A stretch of DNA of 64,000 nucleotides from Treponema bryantii (GTDB taxonomy: Bacteria; Spirochaetota; Spirochaetia; Treponematales; Treponemataceae): the NCBI RefSeq assembly GCF_036492245.1, contig NZ_AP025286.1, positions 3,286,001 to 3,350,000 on the forward strand, written 5' to 3'. Under the pieces are notes generated by a model. It did no database searches, had not been told where the DNA came from, and saw only the letters and a program-made list of their open reading frames with translations. Positions 7,275-16,175 of the stretch are shown here, piece by piece (position 1 is the stretch's first letter; each line of letters opens with the position of its first letter). A program made the translations under genes and the position numbers.

Positions 7275-9614
7275 CTATCTGTTTGCCATTCGCACAATTC
7301 TTGACATCAGTTTTTCTGTAAAGATTCCATTTGTTATGCTGATTAAGCTTTCAAGAGGATTTTCTGCAATTGCACTGAGTACAATTTTTACAGACGGATC
7401 ATCTTTTGATTTTCCACGCATAGAGAACAGAATAATTCTATTTATAATTTTCAAAATTACTCTTACAGCAAAACTTTCTTTTGCCATATCGCCAAGATTG
7501 TCGGCAGAGGTAAAAGTTCCCTTGTGATGCTGTTCGTAGAAGGTGTTTGTAAAGAAGGAATCATAAAGCGCGAGGTCTGGAGTATAGGCTGAGTTCTCTG
7601 TATTGGCAGAGGTCTGTCCCACAGCCTGCTCTGCACTAACACTAACCTTCTGCTCAAGAACTATTTTTCGAACAGACATTCCGACTTTTATTGTATATTC
7701 ACCAGCGTCAGGAATAAAGTTGTGAGCTGTTGTATCGTAAGTCTTGAAAGCATTTTCGTCGAGGGTAACAGTTACGCGTTTTGTTTCACCTGGTTCGAGG
7801 AGAGTTTTTTCGAAACCGCGGAGTTCCGGATAATCAACACCTTCCTTCTGGATATAAACCTGAGAAGCCTCTGCACCTTTTACCGCGCCGGTATTTTTCA
7901 AATCAAAAGAAACTTCACGCTTTTCTACATCAACTTTAAGATTTGAATATTCAAAAGTTGTATAGCTCAAACCAAAACCAAACTCATAGCGGACAGGAAT
8001 GTTCTTTGCTTCGTAGTAACGGTAGCCAACGTAAGAACCTTCTTTATATTCAATGTTGTCTTCTTCGCCGGCAAAGTTTCCGTAGCAAGGAGTATCTTTT
8101 TCTGAGAATGGGAAAGTCTCTGCAATTTTTCCTGATGGATTTACACGACCGCTGAGCAGTTCTGCACAAGCCTCTCCACAGGCTTCACCACAAAGATACA
8201 TATGAAGAACAGCACGAACTTTATCTGCAAAATAAATGTCGATTGGTGCACCACTGAAAGTTACAGCAATTACATCTGCACCAAGAGCGATGATCTGGTC
8301 GAGAAGTTTTGTCTGAACTTCCGGCAGCGCAATATTTTCACGATCAAAGCCTTCGCCTTCAAACTCTTCTGTAAGACCACAAAAGAAAAGTACAGGACGT
8401 TTTTCGGCTGCAGCCTTTTTAGCCGCTTCAATTGCCTGAGCATAACCGTGCTCACTTGTATCTCTGATATCTCCTGAATAACCTTCTGCAAAATCAATTT
8501 CATAACCAAGAGCCTTAAGACTCTCAAGAGCATTAGGATGAGGAGCTGTTGTAATGTGACTTGAACCGCCACCCTGAAATTTCATTGTGGCAGCCATGCC
8601 GCCTATTACTGTAATTTTTGATTTTTCTGGAAGTGGAAGTACTCCGTCATTTTTCAAAAGAACAGCAGCGTTAGTTGCAAATCGAAGTGCTGCTTTATGA
8701 TGAGCAACAAAATCAATTTTAGAATTATCTGCTTCCTGCTGATGACCGCCATTCCATTTCTGAGCTGCTTCAATTACAAGGCGGTTTGCTTCTTCGAGTT
8801 TTGTTCTAACCTCTTCATCATCCTTATAAACTTTTTCAAGCTGATGGGAGAAGTAGCCGTTTGAATCGGGCATCGCAAGAGACATTCCGGCCTTAAGACA
8901 ATTTACAGCTCCAATACATGCACCCCAGTCTGAAATTACAATTCCCTTAAAGCCCCATTTTTTTCTGAGTACTTCTGTAAGAAGGAATTTGCTGGCAGCC
9001 GCATACTCGCCATTTACCTTGTTGTATGAAACCATAATGCTTGCCGGCTGAGCCTTGCGTACAGCAATTTCAAAAGGTCGCAGATAAATCTCTGAGAGTG
9101 TTTTTTCATTTACGATTGAGTTTGAAGTCTGGCGGCGTTTTTCCTGATTGTTGCAGGTAAAGTGCTTTAGAGAAGTTCCGATTCCAAGCGCCTGCATTCC
9201 GTTGATATATTCTGCCGCAAGAGTTCCCGCAAGATACGGGTCTTCAGAAAAGTATTCAAAGTTACGTCCACAAAGAGGTGAACGCTTAATATTTGTTCCC
9301 GGTCCAAGCACAACATCAACCTGCTGACACTGTGCTTCTTCCGCAATTGTTTTTCCAAGTTCGCTTAAAAGCGATTTATCCCAGCTGGCAGCCATACAGC
9401 TTGAAGTCGGGAAACAGGTAGCAACACGACTGCGATTCAAATCTGCATAATGCTCAGTTTCCTGAATGGCATCCTGTTTACGAAGTCCGTGCGGACCATC
9501 ACTCATTGAAAAGGATGGTATCTTTCCTCCTGCATCATAACTATTCCAGCTGCCTACACCATTAAAAAGCCGCATCCTCTCTTCGTCAGATAATTGGGTT
9601 AAATAATCTGCCAT
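7275..9614 (-). CDS. Glycoside hydrolase family 3 beta-glucosidase
   Basis: Exo-acting GH3 enzyme (about 779 residues) removing terminal beta-linked sugars. The N-terminal TIM-barrel part has the RSPLCGRNFEYFSEDP substrate motif and the nucleophile Asp in VISDWGA. The alpha/beta-sandwich follows (ITVIGG onward), then a fibronectin-III-like domain (YEFGFGLSYTTFEYS). No signal peptide is seen, so it acts in the cytosol. After the FnIII-like part there is an extra C-terminal stretch of over 100 residues, with a hydrophobic segment, that is not typical of the family. The start is set at the ATG at 9614 because TGAGG lies just upstream; the GTG at 9626 overlaps that site. It is co-directional with the following GPH symporter, which likely imports its substrate. 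Confidence 0.9.
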   Translation of the reverse strand: MADYLTQLSDEERMRLFNGVGSWNSYDAGGKIPSFSMSDGPHGLRKQDAIQETEHYADLNRSRVATCFPTSSCMAASWDKSLLSELGKTIAEEAQCQQVDVVLGPGTNIKRSPLCGRNFEYFSEDPYLAGTLAAEYINGMQALGIGTSLKHFTCNNQEKRRQTSNSIVNEKTLSEIYLRPFEIAVRKAQPASIMVSYNKVNGEYAAASKFLLTEVLRKKWGFKGIVISDWGACIGAVNCLKAGMSLAMPDSNGYFSHQLEKVYKDDEEVRTKLEEANRLVIEAAQKWNGGHQQEADNSKIDFVAHHKAALRFATNAAVLLKNDGVLPLPEKSKITVIGGMAATMKFQGGGSSHITTAPHPNALESLKALGYEIDFAEGYSGDIRDTSEHGYAQAIEAAKKAAAEKRPVLFFCGLTEEFEGEGFDRENIALPEVQTKLLDQIIALGADVIAVTFSGAPIDIYFADKVRAVLHMYLCGEACGEACAELLSGRVNPSGKIAETFPFSEKDTPCYGNFAGEEDNIEYKEGSYVGYRYYEAKNIPVRYEFGFGLSYTTFEYSNLKVDVEKREVSFDLKNTGAVKGAEASQVYIQKEGVDYPELRGFEKTLLEPGETKRVTVTLDENAFKTYDTTAHNFIPDAGEYTIKVGMSVRKIVLEQKVSVSAEQAVGQTSANTENSAYTPDLALYDSFFTNTFYEQHHKGTFTSADNLGDMAKESFAVRVILKIINRIILFSMRGKSKDDPSVKIVLSAIAENPLESLISITNGIFTEKLMSRIVRMANR

Positions 9615-9705
9615 TGAAAACCTCACATGAAAAATACTTTGTTTAAATTATAAAATACTTTTCATAAAAGGCAAAAAGATTTTGCGGCTTTTCAGAAAGA
9701 TAAGG

Positions 9706-10194
9706 TTAAGCCCCGAAGAGAGCCTCTGCATCTTCAGTTTCCATTACAGAAACCTTAGTTGTTACAACAGGCTTTTCATCATTTTTGTTTGCATACAGTT
9801 CGCAGATATAGCGGTAAACATGATTTTCTTCATCACGGAAATCTTCTATTGCCTTCATCTGAATTGTTGTGTTGTTTCTGAAATAACCAACATCAGCCTT
9901 GAATTCCATTACAGACAGAATAAATCCAGGAAGCGGAGTACGTCCCTTGATAGTATTTGTGATTCCAGTGAGAGCTGAAATACACTGAGCCATAAACTCA
10001 AAACCAGCCCAGCTTGGAACTCCATCAAATTCTGGTTCATAGAAAATACAGTTTTCTGTGATATCGTACTCACTTGTAATTGTGTGATTATTTACATCAT
10101 GCTGAGTAACTCGTGAGAGCAGGAACATTTTTCCCTTGTGTGGAAGATAGTTAATAAGCTCATCGTGCTCAATTAACTGCTGAATTTCAATCAT
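9706..10194 (-). CDS. Hotdog-fold 3-hydroxyacyl-ACP dehydratase, ApeP-like
   Basis: Small dehydratase (162 residues) of the hotdog fold. It should remove water from a 3-hydroxyacyl-ACP to give the trans-2-enoyl chain. Family marks are YLPHKGKMFLLSRV near the N-terminus and VPSWAGFEFMAQCISALTG in the central helix, matching the EYMAQ-type helix of ApeP-like dehydratases rather than the FabZ form. It is preceded by AAAGGAG at good spacing and lies 12 bases after the C45-type hydrolase gene, so the two are translationally close. It is part of the lipoprotein-KS-(C45)-DH operon. No ACP is adjacent. The dehydratase class is likely; the aryl-polyene role is inferred from gene order. Confidence 0.78.
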   Translation of the reverse strand: MIEIQQLIEHDELINYLPHKGKMFLLSRVTQHDVNNHTITSEYDITENCIFYEPEFDGVPSWAGFEFMAQCISALTGITNTIKGRTPLPGFILSVMEFKADVGYFRNNTTIQMKAIEDFRDEENHVYRYICELYANKNDEKPVVTTKVSVMETEDAEALFGA

Positions 10195-10206
10195 TTTATA
10201 CTCCTT

Positions 10207-11445
10207 TTATTGTTCTATAATCTTTCCATTCTTTATTTGATATTTTAGCATTCCCTGAACATTCTGAAATTGTTCGGCCGGACACCACAAAAGACTCAGT
10301 TCATCAAGATTATAAACTGCACTGTGAACTGTTAAGTGGGTGTTAAATTGCGGGCGATTTGGATCTATTGTTCTTTGAGCAACGCTGCAAAGAATATCCA
10401 TGGCCTGCATTTCGTCCTGAACTAAACCATTTGTTCGGGAAAGTTTTTCATAAATAATGTCGTATCTATCTTTTCCAGTAATGTATTTTTCTTCTGTACC
10501 TTCGTAGTAGCCTGGTTTAATTATAAAATTTGTAATCCACTGAAAATCACTGGCCGACTCTCGAACTCCAATATCAGAATCTGAATCATTGTAGGTTACA
10601 ACAAGCTCTCTTTTTTGCCCGAAAAAATCATCCTTATCTAATAAATTAACCCATTCCAGAATCGCGCTGCGACCAGTTTTATCGGCAATAATAAAGTGAA
10701 AAGAAGCCTTTCCAGAATCATGCATATCATACATCTTTGCAAATTCAACCGCTTCTTCAAGGGAATCAGCATAATCAAGAATCATTCTTATAAACGGACC
10801 AGTAGAAATATCCGGCTTATCTGTATTCTGATTTGTTGGAATTGATCCCGTTCCAGGTCCCTGCCCAGATTCCAGTACTCCGCAACTTACACCTGCATCA
10901 TTGATACCATCTAATGGAATGTATACAGCTGTAAGACTAAATATCTTTGTAACAAAGGAATCCATATCTTTTTTATACGGAATTCCAAAAAATGAAAGAT
11001 CTACTGTAGATATAGAAGCATGACGCATTTTATTTCCCTTAACTTTTACAATACAGGTATTTGTTGCCGGATAATCATAATTACGTGCAAAAAGTTTCTG
11101 ACCGGCTTTTGTTTTTGCTGTAAAAGCCGAACAGCCAAAGGTACCTGAAGTAACGTTCATTTTTATAAGGCCCTTTGTGATTTTTTTACTGAAAAAATTT
11201 GTAAGCTCAGCGTCGTTTTTGGCACCACCCATTTTTATAAAGTCATCAAAATAATAATTTCCTTTATAAGTAATTTCGTAAACGCCACCCTGCAGTGCAT
11301 CTCTATCAGCTGGCTTTAACTGTCTGATACTTGAATACACAGAAATTTCGTTTCGTAAAACAAAAGCAGTTCCTGCTATAACGAGAAAAATCAAAGCAAA
11401 AAGTGACGCAAAAATTATTAGAAAAATCTTTACGGGCTTTTTCAT
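10207..11445 (-). CDS. Membrane-anchored C45/choloylglycine-type Ntn hydrolase
   Basis: Protein of 412 residues: an N-terminal membrane helix (about residues 7-29), then an exported domain of the linear-amide C-N hydrolase / C45 acyltransferase type. The probable N-terminal nucleophile is Cys105 in TFGCSAFTA, followed by the typical FARNYDYP strand and the GINDAGVSCGVLE motif. Members cleave or transfer acyl groups on amides and often mature by autocleavage just before Cys. Here that would release the catalytic domain from the anchor. It lies between an ApeO-like ketosynthase (10-base gap) and an ApeP-like dehydratase (12 bases), so an acyl-transfer step on the polyene product is a plausible but unproven role. 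The fold call is fairly safe; the substrate is unknown. Confidence 0.7.
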   Translation of the reverse strand: MKKPVKIFLIIFASLFALIFLVIAGTAFVLRNEISVYSSIRQLKPADRDALQGGVYEITYKGNYYFDDFIKMGGAKNDAELTNFFSKKITKGLIKMNVTSGTFGCSAFTAKTKAGQKLFARNYDYPATNTCIVKVKGNKMRHASISTVDLSFFGIPYKKDMDSFVTKIFSLTAVYIPLDGINDAGVSCGVLESGQGPGTGSIPTNQNTDKPDISTGPFIRMILDYADSLEEAVEFAKMYDMHDSGKASFHFIIADKTGRSAILEWVNLLDKDDFFGQKRELVVTYNDSDSDIGVRESASDFQWITNFIIKPGYYEGTEEKYITGKDRYDIIYEKLSRTNGLVQDEMQAMDILCSVAQRTIDPNRPQFNTHLTVHSAVYNLDELSLLWCPAEQFQNVQGMLKYQIKNGKIIEQ

Positions 11446-11454
11446 TTTTACTCC

Positions 11455-12642
11455 TTATATACCAAGTACCAGGCATGCATTAGCGCCACCAAAAGCAAAG
11501 GAATTAGAAAAGCAGACCTTGAGTTCTTCCTTTACTTCGGCTGACTTTCTGTCCACAATATTAAGCTGTGGAAGCTCTTCATCCTGTTCTCCATCCCAAA
11601 TCTGAACGGGAAGTTTAATATTATTCTTTTTATTATTTTCTACAAGAGCCTTCCAGCAGATTGCAGCTTCAAGAGCGGCTGCAGCACCAAGAGTATGTCC
11701 TGTAACAGGTTTTGTTGTAGAAACCGGAACCTTAATTCCCTGAGCACCAAATACTGCATCTACAGCTTTTGCTTCCATGCTGTCATTAAACTTTGTACCT
11801 GTTCCATGAAGATTGATGTAGCCGACATCTGTAGCAGCTACACCAGAACTTTCAAGGGCACGGCGGATAGCTTTTTCTGCACCTGCTCCACTAGGATCTG
11901 GTGAAGTCATGTGATAGGCATCTGCACTTTCACCCCAACCAAGGAGTTTTATCTGGCCAGCATCACGACTCAACACAAAGAATGCAGCACCATCACCAAG
12001 AGTAATTCCCTGTCTGTTTTTACTGAACGGATTTGTGATTTCACTGGAAACCGCTTCAAGTGCACTAAAACCAATCAAGGTTGTATCGGATGCTATATCA
12101 ATTCCACCGACAACTGCTGCATCAACAATTCCAGCCATAATCAATTCAGCACCTTTTATGATTGCCCCAGCACTAGATGAACAGGCAGTTGAAAAAGTAT
12201 TTACAGGTCCGCGTATACCAAATTTCTCAGCAATAAAAGTTGAAACATAATCCGGCCCCTGAATTTCAAGAGAATAATTATCAGGAAATTTTTCTTCTTC
12301 AAAATATTTTCTGTGACCCGCAAGCGATAATTCAGTTCCGTTATCACATGAGCCGACACAAACTGCAACACGTTCTGCACCGTATTTAGAAACGACAGCC
12401 TTTATATCATCAGCAATCTGTTCAAGCGCTGCATTTTCAATACGCATTACTTTCATTTCATAACGAGCACCGCTTGGCTTTAAAACTTCTTCACTGATTC
12501 TTGCTGCAACATATTCTTCACCATTACAGGCAGTTACTTTTTTTATACCGGTTTGATTTCCTTCTGTTACACTATTCCACAATTCATCTATATTTTTTCC
12601 TGCGCAACTCATTACGCCAGGCTTAGAAAGATAGAGTTCCAT
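11455..12642 (-). CDS. Beta-ketoacyl-ACP synthase, ApeO-like
   Basis: Second condensing enzyme (395 residues). The triad is intact: Cys154 in FSTACSSSAG, His279 in NLHGTGTKFND and His316 in KPVTGHTLGAAAA. The N-terminus MELYLSKPGVMSCAG resembles the ApeO-type ketosynthases of aryl-polyene clusters, which begin with a similar 'YLS.PG' strand, rather than FabF. It starts two bases after the lipoprotein stop and is followed 10 bases later by the C45-type gene. This is the lipoprotein-then-ketosynthase order seen in aryl-polyene loci. It probably primes or elongates the polyene chain on an ACP encoded elsewhere. Enzyme class firm, subtype moderate. Confidence 0.82.
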   Translation of the reverse strand: MELYLSKPGVMSCAGKNIDELWNSVTEGNQTGIKKVTACNGEEYVAARISEEVLKPSGARYEMKVMRIENAALEQIADDIKAVVSKYGAERVAVCVGSCDNGTELSLAGHRKYFEEEKFPDNYSLEIQGPDYVSTFIAEKFGIRGPVNTFSTACSSSAGAIIKGAELIMAGIVDAAVVGGIDIASDTTLIGFSALEAVSSEITNPFSKNRQGITLGDGAAFFVLSRDAGQIKLLGWGESADAYHMTSPDPSGAGAEKAIRRALESSGVAATDVGYINLHGTGTKFNDSMEAKAVDAVFGAQGIKVPVSTTKPVTGHTLGAAAALEAAICWKALVENNKKNNIKLPVQIWDGEQDEELPQLNIVDRKSAEVKEELKVCFSNSFAFGGANACLVLGI

Positions 12643-12644
12643 AT

Positions 12645-13262
12645 TTATTCCTCAATTTTTGTTAGTTTATATTCATATCCACGAAGATAATTTTTAATTG
12701 TGATAGTATCATCGTGATTTGAGATTTCTTCAATCAGTTTACTGCCGTCAAAGATTTTACGTATTTCTTCAGGAGTTCCAGTCTCCCACATAATTACGGT
12801 TTCTTCAAAAGTGAGTCCGGCATTCTTATAGTTTTCTTCCAGTACAGCAGAATCATAAAACGCATTCTGAATATCACAAATGATATATTCGCCAGGAAGA
12901 TTTTTTGGGAAATAGGCAGAATCAAAAACAACTTTTGTGCCATCATAAAAAACATTTCCCATATCAGCACCAAAATCATTCATAAGCGAAAGACTGATTC
13001 CGGTTTCATCAATCTGTGTATATGAAAGAAACGAAAAACTTGTATTGCCAAAGTTTCCGTCCAGAATACGAAAAACATCATAAGCTCCATCAGCATATTC
13101 AGGAAGAAGCAGTTCAACCTTTTTTGAATTTGTGATGTAAATTGGGCGAAGTCCTGTAGCAGTGATTTTCCCTGCAGATGTTTTAGTCACATCTGTTGAT
13201 TTACAGGAAATCAAAAAAAGTGACAGAACAAAAATGCGGAGAAAATTTGAAGATCTTTTCAT
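12645..13262 (-). CDS. Lipoprotein, DUF3261-like
   Basis: Lipoprotein of 205 residues with a signal peptide and lipobox LISC (Cys about residue 20). The mature part contains a 'FGADMGNVFYDGTKVVF...FPKNLPGEYIICDIQNAFY' arrangement, split here, that resembles the DUF3261 lipoproteins found next to the ketosynthase in aryl-polyene clusters. DUF3261 proteins are thought to help localise the lipid product at the outer membrane, but no activity is known to me. It starts one base after the trkH stop and ends two bases before the ApeO-like start, so it is tightly coupled to both. The lipoprotein call is firm; DUF3261 membership rests on pattern and position and needs a profile search. Confidence 0.65.
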   Translation of the reverse strand: MKRSSNFLRIFVLSLFLISCKSTDVTKTSAGKITATGLRPIYITNSKKVELLLPEYADGAYDVFRILDGNFGNTSFSFLSYTQIDETGISLSLMNDFGADMGNVFYDGTKVVFDSAYFPKNLPGEYIICDIQNAFYDSAVLEENYKNAGLTFEETVIMWETGTPEEIRKIFDGSKLIEEISNHDDTITIKNYLRGYEYKLTKIEE

Positions 13263-13263
13263 A

Positions 13264-14709
13264 CTATTTTTCCCAGTAAACCGGCAAGAAATAAATAATC
13301 ATAGTATAAAGTTCAAGACGTCCTGCAAGCATTGCAAAACTATACCAGTATTTTACAAAATCTGGAAGGAAGCCGAAGTTTTCTGTAGGACCAAGCAAAG
13401 CATAACCAGGACCAATATTTCCGACCATACTGAGGGCGCCTGTGAATGATGACCAGACGTCGAGATTTCCAAGACAGCCGACAAAAGTAGTTACAGCAAC
13501 AAGACCAAAGTAAACTACCATAAAGGCAGCTACATTAAACACTATATCCTTACGTCCAGGACGTCCATTCAAACGGATTGAAAAAACTCCGTGTGGATGA
13601 AGCATCTTACGGGTTTCATTCTGAACCTGCTTTCCAAGTACCAGCCAACGGATAACTTTTATACCACCCGAAGTGGAACCGGAACAGCCACCAATAAAGA
13701 ATGTCACAAACAAAAGAAACTGAGATACAGCCGGCCACTGCATAAAGTCCGCTGTAGAAAATCCGGTAGTTGTCATCAGTGAAACAACCTGGAACGATGA
13801 ATAGCGAAGAGACTTTCCAACACTGCCATAATAGCCCATCAGAGAAATTGTTACGGCAATAATAAGTGCAAAGATGATTACCAGATATGCTTTGAACTCA
13901 GAGTTAGTTCCAATGTCACGGAATTTTCTTGTGATGATGTAGAAATACAAGCTGAAGTTGATTCCAGAAAGGAACATAAAAATCATAATGATTACATCGA
14001 TAGCAACCGAGTTATACGCACCAATAGAACTGTTACGTGTAGAAAAACCACCGGTACCTAAAGTTGCGAATGCATGGGAAAGCGCATCTGTAAAAGTCAT
14101 TCCGGCAATTTTAAGAGCAATCGCTTCGGCAACAGTAAATCCAAGATAAATGAGCCAGAGGATTTTTGCCGTAGTTGTGATGCGAGCAGTTACCTTGCCT
14201 TTTTCAGGACCTGTTGTTTCTGCCTTAATCAACTGAAAACCACCAACACCAAGCAAAGGCAAAAGTGCAACAGTAAGAGTAACGATTCCCATACCACCAA
14301 TCCAGTGAGTAAGACAGCGCAGCATATTGATTGATTTTGGCAAGGTTTCGATTTCACTTAAAATTGTTGAACCTGTTGTTGAGAAACCACTGACACTTTC
14401 AAAAAGTGCATCAACAAAGCGTGGAATGCTTCCGCTGAAATAAAGCGGCACAGCACCCATCAGACTAACTACAACCCAGGAAAGTGCAACAATTAAAAAA
14501 GTCTGGCGGGTATTCATTGTGATTTTTCTGTGACGGGTTGGAAAATTAACCGCAGCCACAAACACAAAACTCACCGCCATTGGAATTATAAAAGGAAGAT
14601 AAACCTGGCTTTCTCCGTAATAAAAAGCAAAGCCAAGAGGAATAGCAAAAAGAACGCCTACTATTGAAAGAAGAATGGAAGCTATTTTTAAGAATGAAAT
14701 TACAAACAC
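13264..14709 (-). CDS. trkH: Trk-type potassium uptake membrane subunit
   Basis: K+ channel-like subunit TrkH/KtrB (481 residues) with about ten membrane segments, including four repeats of the M1-P-M2 type. Pore-loop filters are visible as STTGSTI, TGGFSTR, TTTGFS and a later VGNIGPGY. It forms the membrane part of the Trk/Ktr potassium system, gated by the cytosolic NAD-binding subunit. That subunit is encoded immediately upstream: its stop overlaps this start by one base, so the two are translationally coupled. The gene ends one base before the lipoprotein of the putative aryl-polyene operon, so potassium uptake and that operon probably share a transcript. Assignment firm. Confidence 0.93.
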   Translation of the reverse strand: MFVISFLKIASILLSIVGVLFAIPLGFAFYYGESQVYLPFIIPMAVSFVFVAAVNFPTRHRKITMNTRQTFLIVALSWVVVSLMGAVPLYFSGSIPRFVDALFESVSGFSTTGSTILSEIETLPKSINMLRCLTHWIGGMGIVTLTVALLPLLGVGGFQLIKAETTGPEKGKVTARITTTAKILWLIYLGFTVAEAIALKIAGMTFTDALSHAFATLGTGGFSTRNSSIGAYNSVAIDVIIMIFMFLSGINFSLYFYIITRKFRDIGTNSEFKAYLVIIFALIIAVTISLMGYYGSVGKSLRYSSFQVVSLMTTTGFSTADFMQWPAVSQFLLFVTFFIGGCSGSTSGGIKVIRWLVLGKQVQNETRKMLHPHGVFSIRLNGRPGRKDIVFNVAAFMVVYFGLVAVTTFVGCLGNLDVWSSFTGALSMVGNIGPGYALLGPTENFGFLPDFVKYWYSFAMLAGRLELYTMIIYFLPVYWEK

Positions 14710-16154
14710 TATTCACCGCTCCCGAAGAATGCCAGAACCTTTTTGCTGTTTTCTGCAACTGTAATAAGTACAATGTGGTCGCCGGCAGTAATGCGAGTTG
14801 TTCCTGTTGCAATCTGATACTGGTCTACTCCAGATTTTTTGTCCATCAAAACAAGGAAGCTTCCAGGATTTGAGATTTCTTTTAGTTCTTTTCCGCTTGC
14901 CTTTGAATCTGAAGTTACTTCACATTCAACAATTTCAAGCTGACCATTTGTTACAGTATGAATTTCTTTTACAGATTTACCGCGAAGGTGACTCATAATA
15001 GAGTCTACAACGGCGTCGCGGAGAGGAACCGGAACATCAATTCCAAGCTTGCGGGAAATCTCAGCAAAGGCAGAACTTCCTACAAGGCTTACAGTCTGCT
15101 TTACGCCAAGGGATTCAAGATAAGCGGCAAGCACCATATTCATTTCATGGTTGTGAGTTGTACAGATTGCAAGGTCAAAGTTTACGATTCCTTCATCACG
15201 GAGGAAGCTTTCATCAGTTGCATCCGCCCTCATTACCCGCGCCTCCGGGAATTTTTCCGAGGCGGCTTTCGTGAGCTCATCATTATTGTCGATAATCACA
15301 AAATCAAAATTGCGTTTAGCCTTAATGCTTGTGAACAGGCGTGCAATACCGGATGCTTTCTGAGTTCTGCCCATCAGCTTTTCAGCAACAATAGTTCCGA
15401 TGCGGCCGGCACCAATTAAAGCAACCTTACGGAGCTCTTTCTGCTCGCCACCGCACAGCTTCATAACTTCAGAAATATTATCCTTTGAAACAAGAACACC
15501 AATTATTGTGTCAGCTTCAAGCTTAGTGTCTCCGCTTGGAAGCATTGTTTCGCCGTTTTTTTCAATATAGGCTACAAGGAATTTTATGTCGGTTTTTGTG
15601 CGGAGATCTTTAAGAAGAGCACCGTCAAACTCGCTGCCCTCAGTAATTGTAATACGGGCAATTTCGAGATCTGTATTATCAAAAGTGATTACATTACCAA
15701 CCGCACCATTTTCAACTGCCTGAACAATTGCATCTGCAGCCTCAACGTCCGGGTGAATCATATAGTTTACGCCGTAAAGCGGACGGTGTTTTCCTGCAAA
15801 AGTATTTGAGTGCTTTTTTTCTGCTTTTGCGGTATTTACGTAATAAGCGTAATTGCGCACGCGGGCAATTTTTAAGATATCTGGATACACTGCATCTACG
15901 AGGGAGCAAGTAATCATATTTACTTCATCGGAAGAGGTTACGCAGACAAGCGCATCGGCCTTGGCAATGCCAAGTTCTTCGAGGGTTTCAAGATTGTTGC
16001 CGTCTGCACACATAACTGTACAATCCAGCTGATTTGAAGCGTGACGGATTGTGTTTTCGTCGTTATCTACAACGGCAACCTGATTTTTTTCATTAATTAA
16101 GAGTTTTGCGAGCTGAATTCCAGTAAATCCTGCTCCTACGATTACAATTCTCAT
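14709..16154 (-). CDS. trkA: Trk potassium system NAD-binding regulatory subunit
   Basis: Cytosolic regulator of Trk uptake (481 residues) with the duplicated TrkA layout: RCK/Rossmann domain one begins with VGAGFTGIQLAKLL, then a TrkA-C domain, a second Rossmann starting LIGAGRIGTIVAEKL near residue 245, and a second TrkA-C. It binds NAD(H) and controls TrkH. Length is normal for the double form. The ATG at 16154 has a TATAAT box only six bases upstream and no clear ribosome site, which suggests a leaderless message starting at the ATG. The stop overlaps the trkH start. Assignment firm; leaderless initiation is inference. Confidence 0.94.
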   Translation of the reverse strand: MRIVIVGAGFTGIQLAKLLINEKNQVAVVDNDENTIRHASNQLDCTVMCADGNNLETLEELGIAKADALVCVTSSDEVNMITCSLVDAVYPDILKIARVRNYAYYVNTAKAEKKHSNTFAGKHRPLYGVNYMIHPDVEAADAIVQAVENGAVGNVITFDNTDLEIARITITEGSEFDGALLKDLRTKTDIKFLVAYIEKNGETMLPSGDTKLEADTIIGVLVSKDNISEVMKLCGGEQKELRKVALIGAGRIGTIVAEKLMGRTQKASGIARLFTSIKAKRNFDFVIIDNNDELTKAASEKFPEARVMRADATDESFLRDEGIVNFDLAICTTHNHEMNMVLAAYLESLGVKQTVSLVGSSAFAEISRKLGIDVPVPLRDAVVDSIMSHLRGKSVKEIHTVTNGQLEIVECEVTSDSKASGKELKEISNPGSFLVLMDKKSGVDQYQIATGTTRITAGDHIVLITVAENSKKVLAFFGSGE

Positions 16155-16160
16155 AGGAGC

Positions 16161-16166
16161 ATTATA
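16161..16166 (-). promoter_or_regulatory. -10 box for leaderless trkA
   Basis: TATAAT on the minus strand lies six bases before the trkA ATG, which places the expected start point at the A of the ATG. TTGTCG, 18 bases further upstream, is a possible -35. Confidence 0.5.
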
Positions 16167-16175
16167 CTACGTTTT

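Noticed and set aside
1124-16154. Reading the whole minus block as a single operon
   Set aside because: A strong terminator lies after the FabG-type gene, TATAAT precedes trkA, and gaps of 90-180 bases occur. Several transcripts are more likely.
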